A DNA stretch of 64,000 nt from Cedecea neteri (GCF_000757825.1 NZ_CP009451.1:2108001-2172000), one strand, 5' to 3'; shown: positions 19,481 through 30,551, numbered from the stretch's first letter. Translations and numbers: made by a program. Notes: generated from the sequence alone by a model not told the origin.

Positions 19481-20143
19481 ATGGCCTATCGCGATCAACC
19501 CCTGGGCGAACTGGCGCTGACGATTCCCCGCGCCTCTGCGCTATTCCGTAAACTGGATCTGGATTTTTGCTGTGGCGGCAAGCAGACGCTGCTGCGCGCG
19601 GCAACACGTAAAGAACTCAACCTGGAAGACATTGAGGCTCAGCTCGCCGCGTTAGCCGAAGAACCGGCGGAGAAAGACTGGCGTGCAGCTCCGCTGGCAG
19701 AGATCATCGATCACATCATTGTGCGCTTCCACGACCGCCATCGCGAGCAGCTGCCGGAGCTGATTCTGCAGGCAACCAAGGTCGAGCGGGTGCACGCCGA
19801 TAAGCCAAACGTACCGAAAGGGCTGGCAAAATACCTCACCATGCTGCATCAGGAATTGAGCAGCCATATGATGAAAGAAGAGCAGATCCTGTTCCCGATG
19901 ATTAAACAGGGCATGGGCACTCAGGCCGGTGGGCCAATCAGCGTGATGGAAAGCGAGCATGATGATGCAGGCGAGCTGCTGGAGGTTATCAAACACACCA
20001 CCAATAACGTGACGCCGCCGCCGGAAGCCTGCACGACATGGAAAGCGATGTATAACGGGATCAATGAACTGATTGAGGACCTGATGAACCACATCAGCCT
20101 GGAGAATAACGTCCTGTTCCCAAGAGCGTTAAGCGGCGAATAA
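19481..20143 (+). CDS. ytfE: YtfE/Ric, diiron iron-sulfur-cluster repair protein
   Basis: Repairs iron-sulfur clusters damaged by nitric oxide or peroxide. The 220 residues equal the E. coli length. An N-terminal ScdA-type domain has the Cys30-Cys31 pair (FCCGGK), and a hemerythrin-like four-helix bundle follows with every diiron ligand of the E. coli protein at the same number: His84, His129, Glu133, His160, His204 and Glu208. The NsrR palindrome just upstream implies derepression by nitric oxide. It stands alone with a terminator. Confidence 0.97.
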   Translation: MAYRDQPLGELALTIPRASALFRKLDLDFCCGGKQTLLRAATRKELNLEDIEAQLAALAEEPAEKDWRAAPLAEIIDHIIVRFHDRHREQLPELILQATKVERVHADKPNVPKGLAKYLTMLHQELSSHMMKEEQILFPMIKQGMGTQAGGPISVMESEHDDAGELLEVIKHTTNNVTPPPEACTTWKAMYNGINELIEDLMNHISLENNVLFPRALSGE

Positions 20144-20162
20144 CTACGATTTTTCCCTCACT

Positions 20163-20196
20163 AAAAACCTCTCCCTTTTGGGGAGAGGTTTTTTTT
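20163..20196. terminator. Bidirectional terminator between ytfE and cycA
   Basis: AAAACCTCTCCC and GGGAGAGGTTTT pair around a 5-base loop, with a T run on the plus strand and A residues at the left giving a T run on the minus strand. It separates convergent ytfE and cycA. Confidence 0.9.
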
Positions 20197-20215
20197 AGCA
20201 CGTATTCTAACGCGT

Positions 20216-21628
20216 CTATTTCCGGATATTTGCCTGACGTTTCTTACTGATGAAAAGCCAGCCGGCGCCCAGCACCACGAACCACAGCGGCGTCACGATA
20301 AGCGCCTGACGGGTGTCGTCTTCAAGCGTCAGCAGAACAATCACAAAGACGAAGAACGCCATACACACCCAGCACATCAGCTTGCCCAGCGGCATTTTGT
20401 AGATGGACTTCTCATGCAGGTGAGGACGCTGTTTGCGGTACACCAGGTACGAGCAAAGAATAATAGTCCAGACGAACATGAACAGAATCGCGGAAACCGT
20501 GGTGATCATGGTGAAGGCAGCAATCACGTTCGGGTTCACGTAGAGCATCACCACGCCGCCCAGCAGGCAGATACAGGAGAAGGTTAACCCTTTCGCCGGC
20601 ACCGCGCGTTTGGAGAGCTTGGCGAACGCTTTAGGCGCTACGCCGTCCTGCGCCAGGCCAAACAGCATACGGCTGGTAGAGAACACGCCGCTGTTCGCGG
20701 AGGAAGCGGCAGACGTCAGCACCACAAAGTTGATGATACTCGCCGCTGCCGGCAGGCCGACCAGCACGAACAGCTCAACGAACGGGCTCTTATCCGGCAC
20801 AACGGAGCTCCACGGCGTCACCGACATGATGATGATCAGCGAGAAGACGTAGAACATAATGATACGCAGCGGGATCGAGTTAATCGCGCGCGGCAGTGAT
20901 TTCTCCGGGTCTTTGGTTTCAGCCGCCGTGGTCCCCACCAGCTCAATGCCGACGAAGGCAAAGACCGCTATCTGGAATCCGGCAAAGAAGCCGCTGATAC
21001 CTTTAGGGAACCAGCCGCCGTCGTTCCAGAGGTTATTAAAGGAAGCCTCAACGCCGGACGGAGAATGGAAGCTGGTCAGCACCATCACCAGGCCGATGAC
21101 GATCAGCGCAACGATGGCGACGATTTTGATCATCGCGAACCAGAACTCCATCTCACCGAACATCTTCACGGTGGCCAGGTTCAGGCTCAGCAAGACCAGC
21201 ACGACCGCCAGAGAAGCGACCCAGTCAGAAAGCCCGGGGAACCAGAACTGGGCGTAGGCGGTTATCGCTACCACGTCCGCCATGCCGGTCACCACCCAAC
21301 AGAACCAGTACGTCCAGCCGGTGAAATACCCCGCCCACGGCCCCAGTAAATCCGCGGCAAAATCGCTGAACGACTTATATTCCAGATTCGATAGCAGCAG
21401 CTCGCCCATCGCTCGCATCACGAAGAACAGCATGAAGCCGATTATCATGTAGACGAAGATGATGGACGGCCCCGCAAGGCTGATGGTTTTGCCTGACCCC
21501 ATAAACAAGCCGGTGCCGATGGCACCCCCAATGGCAATAAGCTGGATATGACGGTTTGTTAAATTACGCCGCAGCGACTGCTCGGTCGGAGCCTGAGCTT
21601 CGTCCGCGACTTTGACCTGATCTACCAT
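20216..21628 (-). CDS. cycA: CycA, D-serine/D-alanine/glycine:proton symporter
   Basis: APC-superfamily inner-membrane permease of 470 residues, the same length as in E. coli, with about 12 hydrophobic segments and the conserved first-helix motif LIAIGGAIGTGLFMGSGKTI. It imports glycine, D-alanine, D-serine and the antibiotic D-cycloserine. In E. coli the mRNA is repressed by the sRNA GcvB; I could not confirm a pairing site here. An 18-bp inverted repeat lies upstream (21777-21794). Confidence 0.97.
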   Translation of the reverse strand: MVDQVKVADEAQAPTEQSLRRNLTNRHIQLIAIGGAIGTGLFMGSGKTISLAGPSIIFVYMIIGFMLFFVMRAMGELLLSNLEYKSFSDFAADLLGPWAGYFTGWTYWFCWVVTGMADVVAITAYAQFWFPGLSDWVASLAVVLVLLSLNLATVKMFGEMEFWFAMIKIVAIVALIVIGLVMVLTSFHSPSGVEASFNNLWNDGGWFPKGISGFFAGFQIAVFAFVGIELVGTTAAETKDPEKSLPRAINSIPLRIIMFYVFSLIIIMSVTPWSSVVPDKSPFVELFVLVGLPAAASIINFVVLTSAASSANSGVFSTSRMLFGLAQDGVAPKAFAKLSKRAVPAKGLTFSCICLLGGVVMLYVNPNVIAAFTMITTVSAILFMFVWTIILCSYLVYRKQRPHLHEKSIYKMPLGKLMCWVCMAFFVFVIVLLTLEDDTRQALIVTPLWFVVLGAGWLFISKKRQANIRK

Positions 21629-21776
21629 GTTAGTATTTTCCTGTACCTGTCTGTTTTTTCAGGCTCTACTGGCCCGTGAACTGTTTTTACGTGATGTTGT
21701 TTGCGTGATACGAGGTAAGAATCGGCGGGATAAATAATAAGCACAAGGGTAATGTTAATTTTTTGTTTTATTTGAG

Positions 21777-21794
21777 TGTGAAATCGCATTCACA
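21777..21794. promoter_or_regulatory. Inverted repeat upstream of cycA
   Basis: TGTGAA-ATCGCA-TTCACA is a perfect 6-bp inverted repeat. It resembles a CRP site but its half sites are two bases too far apart for the TGTGA-N6-TCACA rule. The binder is unknown. Confidence 0.35.
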
Positions 21795-21872
21795 GCGGGA
21801 TATAGCTCACAAAAATACCCGTAAAACGGGTTAATGCAAGATAAAATCACGCTAGTTTATTATCAGGCAATG

Positions 21873-21896
21873 CAAAACCCCGCGCTCGGCGGGGTT
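21873..21896 (-). terminator. Terminator after fklB
   Basis: Stem AACCCCGC/GCGGGGTT (21876-21883 and 21889-21896). On the minus strand it is followed by TTG after the paired T residues. It lies ten bases past the fklB stop. Confidence 0.75.
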
Positions 21897-21905
21897 CTGA
21901 GGACT

Positions 21906-22526
21906 TTACAGAATTTCCAGCAGCTCGACTTCAAAGACCAGGGTGCTGAATGGCGGGATAGAAGCACCCGCACCGCGCTCGCCGTAAGCGAGGTTGTGTG
22001 GAATAGTCAGTTCCCATTTGGAGCCTACCGGCATCAGGGTCAGCGCTTCAATCCAGCCCGCGATAACGCCGCTTACCGGGAACTCTGCCGGCTCGCCACG
22101 CTGTACGGAGCTGTCGAAGACGGTGCCGTCGATTAACTTGCCGGTGTAGTGCACGCGCACGTGATCTTTACGGGCAGGAATCGGGCCGGTGCCTTGGGTG
22201 ATAACGCGGAACTGCAAGCCGGATTCGGTGCTGCTCACGCCTTCTTTCTCTGCGTTCTCCGTCAGGTATTTCTGGCCTTCTACAGCCAGCTCTTTCTGAC
22301 GCTCACGACGCACTTCATCCGCACGCTCATGAACTTCACGCAGGGCGCGGTGTACAACGTCAACAGGAACGGCCGGGGCATTCCCTTCCAGCGCGTCACG
22401 GAGACCTGCGACCAGCGCTTCTGGCAGTAAACCTTGCAGGCCTGATTCACTCAGCTGCTGGCCTACCTGTAAACCAATACCGTAACTTGCTTGCGCTTCG
22501 ACGCTGTCAAAAGAAGGGGTTGTCAT
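21906..22526 (-). CDS. fklB: FklB, FKBP22-type peptidyl-prolyl cis-trans isomerase
   Basis: Cytoplasmic protein-folding catalyst of 206 residues, identical in length to E. coli FklB. The N-terminal half (about 1-95) is the helical dimerisation domain; the C-terminal half is the FKBP domain with [16 protein letters not shown] and [25 protein letters not shown]. The start MTTPSFD at 22526 follows AAGGAAAATCC; a ten-codon upstream extension was rejected. Confidence 0.97.
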   Translation of the reverse strand: MTTPSFDSVEAQASYGIGLQVGQQLSESGLQGLLPEALVAGLRDALEGNAPAVPVDVVHRALREVHERADEVRRERQKELAVEGQKYLTENAEKEGVSSTESGLQFRVITQGTGPIPARKDHVRVHYTGKLIDGTVFDSSVQRGEPAEFPVSGVIAGWIEALTLMPVGSKWELTIPHNLAYGERGAGASIPPFSTLVFEVELLEIL

Positions 22527-22806
22527 GGATTTTCCTTTCATGATGTTTAAAAGCAAGCCCGAAGCATAACAGCGTCAATACGCAGGGTAAATGGCAACGG
22601 AGGAAAGGTGACAAATGCAAACGAAACGGGAACAATAGCTTAATCGGGCGTAAAATTGCGGTTTGCCGTCACGGAAACCAGGATTGCTTCAGGCATCAAG
22701 CAGTTAGCGTTTATACTCTACATAATTCGAGCTGTAGCCCACATACCAGCAGCTTGAAGTATGACGAGTCTATACTGGAAAAGTATTACTTCGAGGAGGG
22801 TTGCCA

Positions 22807-23397
22807 ATGCAATTCGCTGTTAAACCATGGCTTACGCGGATTTGGCATGCACCTGATCATTTCCGCTTGATGGATCCGTTACCTCCCCTGCATCGCCGAG
22901 GCATTATCATTGGCTTTGCGCTCGTGATTCTCGGCTTCCTGCTGCCTGGCGCAGATGACGCCAGCCGTCCGGTCACGCGCGACGCGCAGCTTTCCGTGCA
23001 GTCCCAGTCGCCTATGCAGGCCGAACTCGCTCCCTCTTCAAATACCAGCAATGCACCGGCCACGCCGGTTGAGCCTCAACGCCTTGAGGAGCAAACTCAG
23101 GCTCCCGTCCCCCACGACAATAATGATATCGATCAGCAGTGGCGCTCTTATCGCGTAGCCTCCGGGCAGACAATGGCCCAGCTGTTCCGTGACCATAATT
23201 TGCCGCCGGCAGACGTTTACGCCATGGCGCAGGTGGAAGGGGATAGCAAGCCGCTGAGTAATCTGCAAACCGGGCAGATGGTGCAAATCAGGCAAAATGC
23301 CAACGGCGTGGTGACGGGCTTAACGATTGATATCGGCAACGAGCAGCAGGTGCTGTTTACCCGCCAGCCGAACGGCAGCTTTATTCGCGCGCAGTAA
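22807..23397 (+). CDS. ytfB: YtfB, cell-division protein with OapA and LysM-like domains
   Basis: A 196-residue single-pass inner-membrane protein (E. coli YtfB 212). A cytoplasmic N-terminus with the family stretch APDHFRLMDPLPPLHRR precedes a membrane helix at about residues 36-53, a Gln/Pro-rich linker, and a C-terminal OapA domain (about 115-196) like a LysM fold. The E. coli protein binds N-acetylglucosamine glycans and gathers at the division site. The ATG at 22807 has AGGAGG 7 bases upstream. The linker is shorter than in E. coli. Confidence 0.93.
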   Translation: MQFAVKPWLTRIWHAPDHFRLMDPLPPLHRRGIIIGFALVILGFLLPGADDASRPVTRDAQLSVQSQSPMQAELAPSSNTSNAPATPVEPQRLEEQTQAPVPHDNNDIDQQWRSYRVASGQTMAQLFRDHNLPPADVYAMAQVEGDSKPLSNLQTGQMVQIRQNANGVVTGLTIDIGNEQQVLFTRQPNGSFIRAQ

Positions 23398-23411
23398 AAA
23401 TTGAAACCTTA

Positions 23412-23447
23412 GAAAAGCAAAACGCCAGCACGAGGCTGGCGTTTTTA
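23412..23447 (+). terminator. Terminator after ytfB (copy 1 of a duplicated 36-bp element)
   Basis: Stem AACGCCAGC/GCTGGCGTT followed by TTTA, 14 bases after the ytfB stop. The 36-bp segment is repeated exactly at 23575-23610. Confidence 0.9.
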
Positions 23448-23458
23448 GACTGGTGACA

Positions 23459-23489
23459 AACAGCCGAAAAACGTGGTTTTCGGCTGTTT
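23459..23489. other. Strong hairpin between the two duplicated terminators
   Basis: AAACAGCCGAAAA and TTTTCGGCTGTTT form a perfect 13-bp stem around a short loop. It sits between the two terminator copies and is not followed by a good T run. Role unknown: a third terminator-like element or a repeat remnant. Confidence 0.6.
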
Positions 23490-23574
23490 GGGGTAAACCA
23501 GAAGAGATACTTTATCTTCTTAATTCAACCCGCATTCAAACATTTCATCGAGATGAACTTCGCCACCAGTTCCT

Positions 23575-23610
23575 GAAAAGCAAAACGCCAGCACGAGGCT
23601 GGCGTTTTTA
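23575..23610 (-). terminator. Terminator after rplI (copy 2 of the duplicated 36-bp element)
   Basis: Exact copy of 23412-23447. On the minus strand the hairpin is followed by TTTTGCTTTTC, 18 bases past the rplI stop, so it ends the rpsF operon. Confidence 0.88.
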
Positions 23611-23628
23611 CGAGCAGTGAATAATAAA

Positions 23629-24090
<462 letters not shown>

Positions 24091-24119
24091 TCAAAGTCGT
24101 ATTAATGGACCGTGACCGA

Positions 24120-24669
<550 letters not shown>

Positions 24670-24674
24670 CAGAA

Positions 24675-25088
<414 letters not shown>

Positions 25089-25091
25089 TTA

Positions 25092-25157
25092 TTCAGCCTC
25101 CTGTCAGGGTCAGCCGCGGCCCATGGAAGCAAGGAACGTGTTTGAATTGCGGCTGAA
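25092..25157 (-). promoter_or_regulatory. Candidate S6:S18-binding leader of the rpsF operon
   Basis: On the minus strand TTCAGCC (25157-25151) can pair perfectly with GGCTGAA (25098-25092), enclosing a GC-rich stretch with CCGCGGCTG, 22 bases before the rpsF start. An S6:S18 leader motif is known at this position in enterobacteria. The closing stem is seen; the full consensus was not checked. Confidence 0.45.
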
Positions 25158-25417
25158 AAATTGACGCGTAATCATACTTATCCAGGCCACTAAACTCAAG
25201 GCCGCGAGCAAATAAATTCCCTTTATTTCTGCGGATGTCGCTAAGCGTGTGAATTACAAAACAAACCGGCGGATCGCCTAAATATTTTGAAAGAGACCAT
25301 CAGAAATGGTCACTTTTTATTCAGCCATCAGGGATTACACTTATTGATAACAGGCCGCCACAGCCATTAACAGGAGCGACGACCACTGATTACACATCTG
25401 TTGTAGTGGAGCGCATC
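25158..25417. other. Intergenic region between the rpsF leader and yjfY
   Basis: AT-rich divergent promoter space. It holds a small stem AAATAAA/TTTATTT (25210-25228) and a hairpin GACCAT/ATGGTC (25295-25311) followed by ACTTTTTAT, which could act as an attenuator ahead of yjfY. No further open reading frame or RNA gene was recognised. Confidence 0.4.
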
Positions 25418-25693
25418 ATGAAAAACATCGTAATTGCCCTTGCCGCAGTACTGTTTTTAAGCGCCAGCGCGTCGGCAGCCATCAAAATCGACGGGCGGCA
25501 GGCCAGAAATATGGACGACGTTCAAAGCCTTGGCGTCATTTATATCAACCACAATTTTGCGACCGTCGCTGAAGCAGAAACGGCCATCCAGCAGGATGCA
25601 GACCAGCACAACGCGACGTTTTATCACACGATAATCATGAGAGAACCCGGCAGTAACGGCAACATGCACGTCAGTGCAGATATCTACCGGTAG
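25418..25693 (+). CDS. yjfY: YjfY, periplasmic YhcN/BhsA-family (DUF1471) protein
   Basis: A 91-residue exported protein equal in length to E. coli YjfY: signal peptide (MKNIVIALAAVLFLSASASA), then a single DUF1471 domain with DVQSLGVIYINHNFATVAEAE. DUF1471 proteins respond to stress and affect biofilm, but this member has no assigned role. GGAG precedes the ATG at 25418 by 6 bases. It stands between the ribosomal operon and ula, as in E. coli, and is one of three DUF1471 genes in the window. Confidence 0.93.
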   Translation: MKNIVIALAAVLFLSASASAAIKIDGRQARNMDDVQSLGVIYINHNFATVAEAETAIQQDADQHNATFYHTIIMREPGSNGNMHVSADIYR

Positions 25694-25753
25694 CTTAAGA
25701 GTACGCGTAGACACCAGAGAAGACACCACGACCTAAAAATCCATGTTTGACTT

Positions 25754-25778
25754 GCCCCCGCTTGCGGGGGCTTTTTTA
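25754..25778 (+). terminator. Terminator after yjfY
   Basis: Stem GCCCCCG/CGGGGGC (25754-25760 and 25765-25771), loop CTTG, followed by six T residues. Its tail reaches the ulaF stop codon at 25776, so it may also fold at the end of the ula transcript, though without a T run on that strand. Confidence 0.88.
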
Positions 25779-26465
25779 TTTGGGCTGCCCATAATATGCA
25801 CCAGGCCCGTGCTTGCGATGAAAGTGCTTATTCATCAAATAGTCATCAATCACCTTTTGCTTTGGATTGATTTCCCCCGTTATCCAGGCCATACGGGCGA
25901 CTTCCTCCATCACCACAGCATTATGCAAAGCCTGCCCCGCGTCCTCTCCCCAGGCGAAGGGACCATGCTGATAAACCAGAACGCCGGGCGTATGCAGAGG
26001 ATTAGCCTGCCCTATGGTTTCGATAATCACCCTGCCGGTGTTGAGCTCATATTCTCCGGCCACCTCAGCGCTGGTTAGCGGACGCGTACAAGGGATATCC
26101 CCAAAAAAATAATCTGCATGGGTAGTGCCTAGTGCCGGAATCGATCTCCCCGCCTGAGCCCAGGCCGTAGCGTGGGTCGAGTGGGTATGCACCACGCCGC
26201 CAATGTCGGAATAACGCTGATAAAGGGCCAGATGTGTCGCAGTATCCGATGAGGGACGGTAACGCCCCTCAATTACCTCTCCGCTCAGGCTAACAACCAC
26301 CATGTCATCCGCAGCCATCTGTTCATATGCTACGCCGCTTGGCTTTATAACAATGCAGCCACGATCTCGATCGATTGCGCTGACGTTACCCCAGGTGAAA
26401 GTGACCAGTCCGTGGAGCGGAAGCGCCATGTTCGCCTCGTATACCTGCTGCTTAAGCTGCCACAT
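25776..26465 (-). CDS. ulaF: L-ribulose-5-phosphate 4-epimerase UlaF
   Basis: Last step of anaerobic L-ascorbate use: converts L-ribulose 5-phosphate to D-xylulose 5-phosphate, which enters the pentose-phosphate pathway. The 229 residues (E. coli 228) have the class II aldolase fold, with the zinc-ligand segment [13 protein letters not shown] and the AraD-type [15 protein letters not shown]. Its start overlaps the ulaE 3' end by 14 bp. Last gene of ulaABCDEF. Confidence 0.96.
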   Translation of the reverse strand: MWQLKQQVYEANMALPLHGLVTFTWGNVSAIDRDRGCIVIKPSGVAYEQMAADDMVVVSLSGEVIEGRYRPSSDTATHLALYQRYSDIGGVVHTHSTHATAWAQAGRSIPALGTTHADYFFGDIPCTRPLTSAEVAGEYELNTGRVIIETIGQANPLHTPGVLVYQHGPFAWGEDAGQALHNAVVMEEVARMAWITGEINPKQKVIDDYLMNKHFHRKHGPGAYYGQPK

Positions 26466-27321
26466 GGTTTATCTCCACCGGCAGTCCTGCATTTTTCATT
26501 CTGAGCAGTACCCAGTCTCGCGCAGCTCGCACCTCGGCGACAGGGTCTGCGGCCGTTTCACTCCACATCTCAATAAGATACGGCCCGCGGTAGCCGCTTT
26601 GCCGTAGCGTCCTGAAGCAGCGTTCAAACTCGACAATGCCTGTACCAAACGGCACATTCTTAAACACGCCTGGCAGAGTGTCTTTTACGTGCACGGCGAC
26701 AATGTGCCCGCTGCCCGCCTGCAGCTCCATCTGCACGTCATTATCCCAGGCCGAGAGATTGCCAATATCAGGGTAGAGCTGGAACCACGGATTATTTAAA
26801 TAGTGAGCATAGCCCAGCGCCTTACTGATGGAATTCATCAGTGGAGAATCCATGATTTCCATGGCCAGCGTTACCTGAGCGCGAGCCGCCATTTCCAACG
26901 CCTGCTGCAAACCATCAAGGAAACGCCTGCGGGTTTCATTATTTGCCTGCTGATAGTAGACGTCGTATCCCGCCAGCTGAATCACACGGATGCCGACGTC
27001 CTGTGCCAGCACGATCGCTTTGCCCATGATCTCCAGCCCCTGATTACGCACTTCATCATCTTCACTGCCCAGCGGGTAGCGGCGATGGGCACTCAGGCAC
27101 ATCGACGGCACGCGCACGCCCGTTTCAGCCACAGCCTCCACCAGCGCCCTACGCTGTTCACGGCTCCAGTCCAGCCTTGCCAGTCGTTCGTCTGATTCAT
27201 CTACCGACATTTCGACAAAATCAAAATGCAGCTCGCCGGCCAGGGCTAAGCGTTCCCGCCAGCACTCCCCTGAGGGAAGCGCCTTTTCATAAATACCCAG
27301 TGGAACCCGCTTGTCTAACAT
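26452..27321 (-). CDS. ulaE: L-ribulose/L-xylulose-5-phosphate 3-epimerase UlaE
   Basis: Converts L-xylulose 5-phosphate to L-ribulose 5-phosphate. A 289-residue TIM-barrel epimerase (E. coli 284). Conserved stretches include the N-terminal [12 protein letters not shown], the [16 protein letters not shown] region and acidic metal ligands in LAMEIMD and [10 protein letters not shown]. It overlaps ulaF by 14 bp and follows ulaD by 9 bp. Confidence 0.96.
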   Translation of the reverse strand: MLDKRVPLGIYEKALPSGECWRERLALAGELHFDFVEMSVDESDERLARLDWSREQRRALVEAVAETGVRVPSMCLSAHRRYPLGSEDDEVRNQGLEIMGKAIVLAQDVGIRVIQLAGYDVYYQQANNETRRRFLDGLQQALEMAARAQVTLAMEIMDSPLMNSISKALGYAHYLNNPWFQLYPDIGNLSAWDNDVQMELQAGSGHIVAVHVKDTLPGVFKNVPFGTGIVEFERCFRTLRQSGYRGPYLIEMWSETAADPVAEVRAARDWVLLRMKNAGLPVEINHVAA

Positions 27322-27330
27322 CGTTCCTCC

Positions 27331-27987
27331 TTAGCCCCAGAATTGGGCAATGGTGCGCTTGAACTGACGAGCGGCTTCGACCGGGTTTTCGACATCACGG
27401 ATGCTGCGCCCGGCGATAAAGACATGGACAGGAATGCCTTTAAATAACGACAAATCCTCCAGCGCCAGCCCGCCGGTTACGGTCACCTTGAAGCCCATGT
27501 CAGCAAGGCGCTTTATCGCGCTGATGTCTTCCTCACTCCACGCAATTCCGGCGGCCTGAGCGTCCCGACTGCGGTGGTAAACCACCTGCTGAATGCCAGC
27601 CTCACGCCACGCCTGGGCCTGCTCCCACGTCCAGAAGCCGGTCAGTTCAATCTGCACATCGCCGTTAAATTCGCCGGCCACTTCCAGGGCACCTTTGGCA
27701 GTGTTGATGTCGGCACAGCAAATGACCGTTACCCAGTCCGCATTTGCTTCAAAACACATGCGCGAGAGAATTTTCCCTGCATCAGCAATTTTGGCGTCCG
27801 CCAGTACGATTTTGTGCGGATAGAGCGCTTTCAGATCGCGAACGGCGCGTACGCCTTCTGCCACGCAAAGAATGGTGCCCACCTCAATAATGTCGACCTC
27901 TTCGGCTATCAGGCTCGTTGTCCGGTAGGCATCGGCCAGAGTCTGGTTATCCAGCGCCACTTGTAACATCGGTAATGAATGCGTCAT
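27331..27987 (-). CDS. ulaD: 3-keto-L-gulonate-6-phosphate decarboxylase UlaD
   Basis: Decarboxylates 3-keto-L-gulonate 6-phosphate to L-xylulose 5-phosphate. The 218-residue protein (E. coli 216) belongs to the orotidine-5'-phosphate decarboxylase suprafamily and shows the shared Asp-x-Lys-x-x-Asp active-site motif in [12 protein letters not shown]. It sits between ulaC and ulaE with short gaps. Confidence 0.97.
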   Translation of the reverse strand: MTHSLPMLQVALDNQTLADAYRTTSLIAEEVDIIEVGTILCVAEGVRAVRDLKALYPHKIVLADAKIADAGKILSRMCFEANADWVTVICCADINTAKGALEVAGEFNGDVQIELTGFWTWEQAQAWREAGIQQVVYHRSRDAQAAGIAWSEEDISAIKRLADMGFKVTVTGGLALEDLSLFKGIPVHVFIAGRSIRDVENPVEAARQFKRTIAQFWG

Positions 27988-27997
27988 TGACTAGTCC

Positions 27998-28462
27998 TTA
28001 TGCAGCCGCCGTTGCGCGGTCGATTAAATCCAGCACCTCTTGCTCTGAGCGACAGGCGCGTAAACGATCAAAGTTTTCTTCGTCTTCAAACAGGGTCACA
28101 ATCTGCATGATGCCAACCTCCTGATGAGCATGGGCATCCACCGCCGCCAGCGTAATCAGGATGTCTACCGGGTCATTGTCCTCATGATTAAATATCAGCG
28201 GTGTTTTCAAGGTCACCAGCGCAAACCCCGTTTGTTTAACGCCTTCTTCCGGGCGGCCATGAGGCATAGCCAGGCCCGGCGCGATAACAAAATAAGGACC
28301 AAACTGCGCCACGCCGTCGAGAATCGCCTGGTAGTAACGTGGCTCGACAACGCCAGCCTCTACCAGTAAATCAACGCCTATCCCTACGGCCTCCTGCCAG
28401 GTACTTGCCTCCACCTGCAGGCGTACAGAGTGGTTTTTCGCCAACGAATCACGTAGCTTCAT
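27998..28462 (-). CDS. ulaC: Ascorbate PTS enzyme IIA, UlaC
   Basis: Phosphocarrier subunit that accepts phosphate from HPr and passes it to UlaB. The 154 residues match E. coli UlaC; the EIIA type 2 active-site region with the phosphorylated histidine is in [14 protein letters not shown]. The ATG at 28462 has AAGGAG 5 bases upstream; the in-frame GTG two codons earlier lies inside that ribosome-binding site. Confidence 0.96.
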   Translation of the reverse strand: MKLRDSLAKNHSVRLQVEASTWQEAVGIGVDLLVEAGVVEPRYYQAILDGVAQFGPYFVIAPGLAMPHGRPEEGVKQTGFALVTLKTPLIFNHEDNDPVDILITLAAVDAHAHQEVGIMQIVTLFEDEENFDRLRACRSEQEVLDLIDRATAAA

Positions 28463-28471
28463 ACCCACTCC

Positions 28472-28777
28472 TTACGTCATGTCCTGAGAGAAATGCTCGC
28501 CAATCACCGCCATCAGCTTGGGGCCGAAGTCGTCAGCGGAAAGCATGTTGCGTACACCGACCACGTATTTATTGCCCGTCACCGTTATTTCGCTGGCAAC
28601 GTGGGTCGACGCAATGATGATGTCAGCACCGCTCAATTCGCTTTTGTATTCCCCCACGGCACAGCTATTCACACTGTGGTTAACGCCTTGTTGAGTAAGA
28701 AATTGATCCACTTTCATTTTCATAATCATGGAACTGCCCTGCCCACAACCACAAACGGCGAGAATGCGTACGGTCAT
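28472..28777 (-). CDS. ulaB: Ascorbate PTS enzyme IIB, UlaB
   Basis: A 101-residue phosphotransfer subunit, the same length as in E. coli. The phosphorylated cysteine sits in the N-terminal loop [12 protein letters not shown]. The MTVRIL start at 28777 replaces a longer in-frame extension that runs back into ulaA. It lies 13 bp after ulaA. Confidence 0.96.
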   Translation of the reverse strand: MTVRILAVCGCGQGSSMIMKMKVDQFLTQQGVNHSVNSCAVGEYKSELSGADIIIASTHVASEITVTGNKYVVGVRNMLSADDFGPKLMAVIGEHFSQDMT

Positions 28778-28790
28778 AATCTCAATTCCT

Positions 28791-30185
28791 TTAGTTAACT
28801 GAAGTTTCAGTGAGAGGTTGCATATCCTCCTCCTTGCGTAACGCACGCCCGGCGAAGAACATATAAACCAGTGCGATAGCGATAACGATGCCCATAAACC
28901 ACAGGCCAAGGGTGAGCCCCTGCATCAGCGGCGGTGCAAGAATCGACCAGTCAGCCATACCCATCCACGCGCTAAGCCCGGTAAGGTGTACCGCCCAGAC
29001 GCAGCCAAAGATTTCGATCATCCCCATGGCCAGGCAAATTTTGAGCGCGGCGCGCCAGCCGCCGAAATGGTTAGCGAAGACGCCTATAGTGGCGTTAGAG
29101 AAGAACATAGGAATAAAGCCCGGGATTATCATGATCGACGAGCCGCAGGCGATAAGAATCCCGACCGCGATGAGCTGGCCGACGGTGCCCCAAAGGAAGC
29201 CCCACACCACGGCATTTGGCGCAAAGCTGTAAATGGCCGCACAGTCGATGGCCAAAACGGCGCCGGGTATTAAACGCTGAGAAATACCGTTGAAAGCCTC
29301 TGAGAGTTCGGCCACAAACATGCGAACGCCCTGCACGATGATGAAAATGGCCACCGCGAACTGGAAACCGGTTTGCAATATATAGACAGACCAGTGCGTT
29401 TTTCCGGCCATAGCCTGAACGGTATCAAGGCCGAAGGAACAGAGGATTACGCCGAAGAAAAGCGTCATCACAATGGCGGTGGATACAATGTTGTCGTGGA
29501 AAATATTCAGCCAGCCGGGTAGCTTGAGATCCTCAACGCTTTCTTCTTTTTTCCCCAGCCATGGCGCAATTTTATAGGCAATCCACGAAGCAAACTGCTG
29601 CTGATGGCCAATGGAGAAACCGCTGTTTTCCGTCACCTCCTGCGTCGGCTTGAACATCATATTTGAGGTGATACCCCAATAAAGCGACACCAGCACCGCG
29701 GTACAAATAATGGTGGTCCACATCGAGTAGCCGAGGATAAAGAAAAAGACGGCAATGAGCCCCGCCTGCTGAAACATGATATGGCCCGTCAGCATGATGG
29801 TACGGATGCCGGTGATGCGGCGCAGCAGCACATAGCAGATGTTCAATGCCAGCGCGAGCAGCACCGCGTATCCCACCCAGCTGTATGCATCACCCATTTT
29901 TTCAATTGTCGCCATCATAGATGCATAAGTATCTGAAATAGCGCCGTTAATGCCGTACACCTCCGACATTTTTGCCACTACCGGCTTGAAGGTGCCGGTC
30001 AGGATGCCGGACCCCGCCTGGAGCAACATAAAGCCGATGATAGTTTTGATCGTCCCTTTGATAATCACGCTCGCACTTTTGCGAAGCAGCAGGTAACCAA
30101 GACAGGTAACGATCCCCAACAGCAACGGGGCGTTAGTCATTACCTGATCAAAAAAGAGGGTAAAGACACGATAAAGGATCTCCAT
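28791..30185 (-). CDS. ulaA: Ascorbate PTS permease, enzyme IIC, UlaA
   Basis: Inner-membrane subunit of 464 residues (E. coli 465) that transports L-ascorbate while UlaB phosphorylates it. About eleven hydrophobic segments are visible; conserved pieces include [21 protein letters not shown] and [21 protein letters not shown]. First gene of ulaABCDEF and divergent from ulaG; the 366-bp gap holds the operators. The ATG follows GGAG. Confidence 0.97.
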   Translation of the reverse strand: MEILYRVFTLFFDQVMTNAPLLLGIVTCLGYLLLRKSASVIIKGTIKTIIGFMLLQAGSGILTGTFKPVVAKMSEVYGINGAISDTYASMMATIEKMGDAYSWVGYAVLLALALNICYVLLRRITGIRTIMLTGHIMFQQAGLIAVFFFILGYSMWTTIICTAVLVSLYWGITSNMMFKPTQEVTENSGFSIGHQQQFASWIAYKIAPWLGKKEESVEDLKLPGWLNIFHDNIVSTAIVMTLFFGVILCSFGLDTVQAMAGKTHWSVYILQTGFQFAVAIFIIVQGVRMFVAELSEAFNGISQRLIPGAVLAIDCAAIYSFAPNAVVWGFLWGTVGQLIAVGILIACGSSIMIIPGFIPMFFSNATIGVFANHFGGWRAALKICLAMGMIEIFGCVWAVHLTGLSAWMGMADWSILAPPLMQGLTLGLWFMGIVIAIALVYMFFAGRALRKEEDMQPLTETSVN

Positions 30186-30266
30186 AAAGCTCTCCGTAAG
30201 GTGGTCGCTTCCTGCTTGCTTAGAAACAGGCGGATTGAAAATGCACCTACACTCTATTTTTCAAAA

Positions 30267-30296
30267 ATAATCACAACAAGATCAAATATGATTATT
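30267..30296. promoter_or_regulatory. Candidate UlaR operator, ulaA side
   Basis: AATAATCACAACAAGATCA (30267-30285) matches the copy at 30507-30525 at 18 of 19 bases. Here it also forms an inverted repeat with TGATTATT at 30289-30296. Confidence 0.65.
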
Positions 30297-30506
30297 TGTG
30301 AGATATCCCGCAATTTATTTCCTCACCGCCTTAAAGTGGCGACTTTTATCTTTTAAACAGCAAACACAACCCTTTAAAATCATAAACATACAAAACAAAA
30401 AGCATTTTAATTCTTTATAATCAAGCTCCTTGTCTTCTTTAGAATCTCAGCCATACGATCAAAAAGTGCTTCTTCTCGATGATTAATCATGTCAATATGA
30501 ATCATT

Positions 30507-30525
30507 AATAATCACAACATGATCA
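30507..30525. promoter_or_regulatory. Candidate UlaR operator, ulaG side
   Basis: AATAATCACAACATGATCA, one mismatch from the ulaA-side copy and in the same orientation 240 bp away, 27 bases upstream of the ulaG start. Two separated copies suit repression by DNA looping. Confidence 0.65.
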
Positions 30526-30551
30526 CATGATGACTAGAAAGGAGATATCCG

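Larger units (their letters stand above)
30186..30551. promoter_or_regulatory. Divergent ulaA/ulaG control region
   Basis: This 366-bp AT-rich gap carries the regulatory sites for both ula operons and no gene. In E. coli UlaR and IHF form a repression loop here and CRP activates. Two near-identical 19-bp operator-like copies lie at 30267-30285 and 30507-30525, and a perfect 12-bp palindrome ATGATTAATCAT at 30479-30490. No full CRP consensus site was found, only half sites. Confidence 0.75.

Noticed and set aside
21777..21794. CRP site upstream of cycA
   Set aside because: The half sites are spaced two bases too far apart for CRP; kept only as an unassigned inverted repeat.
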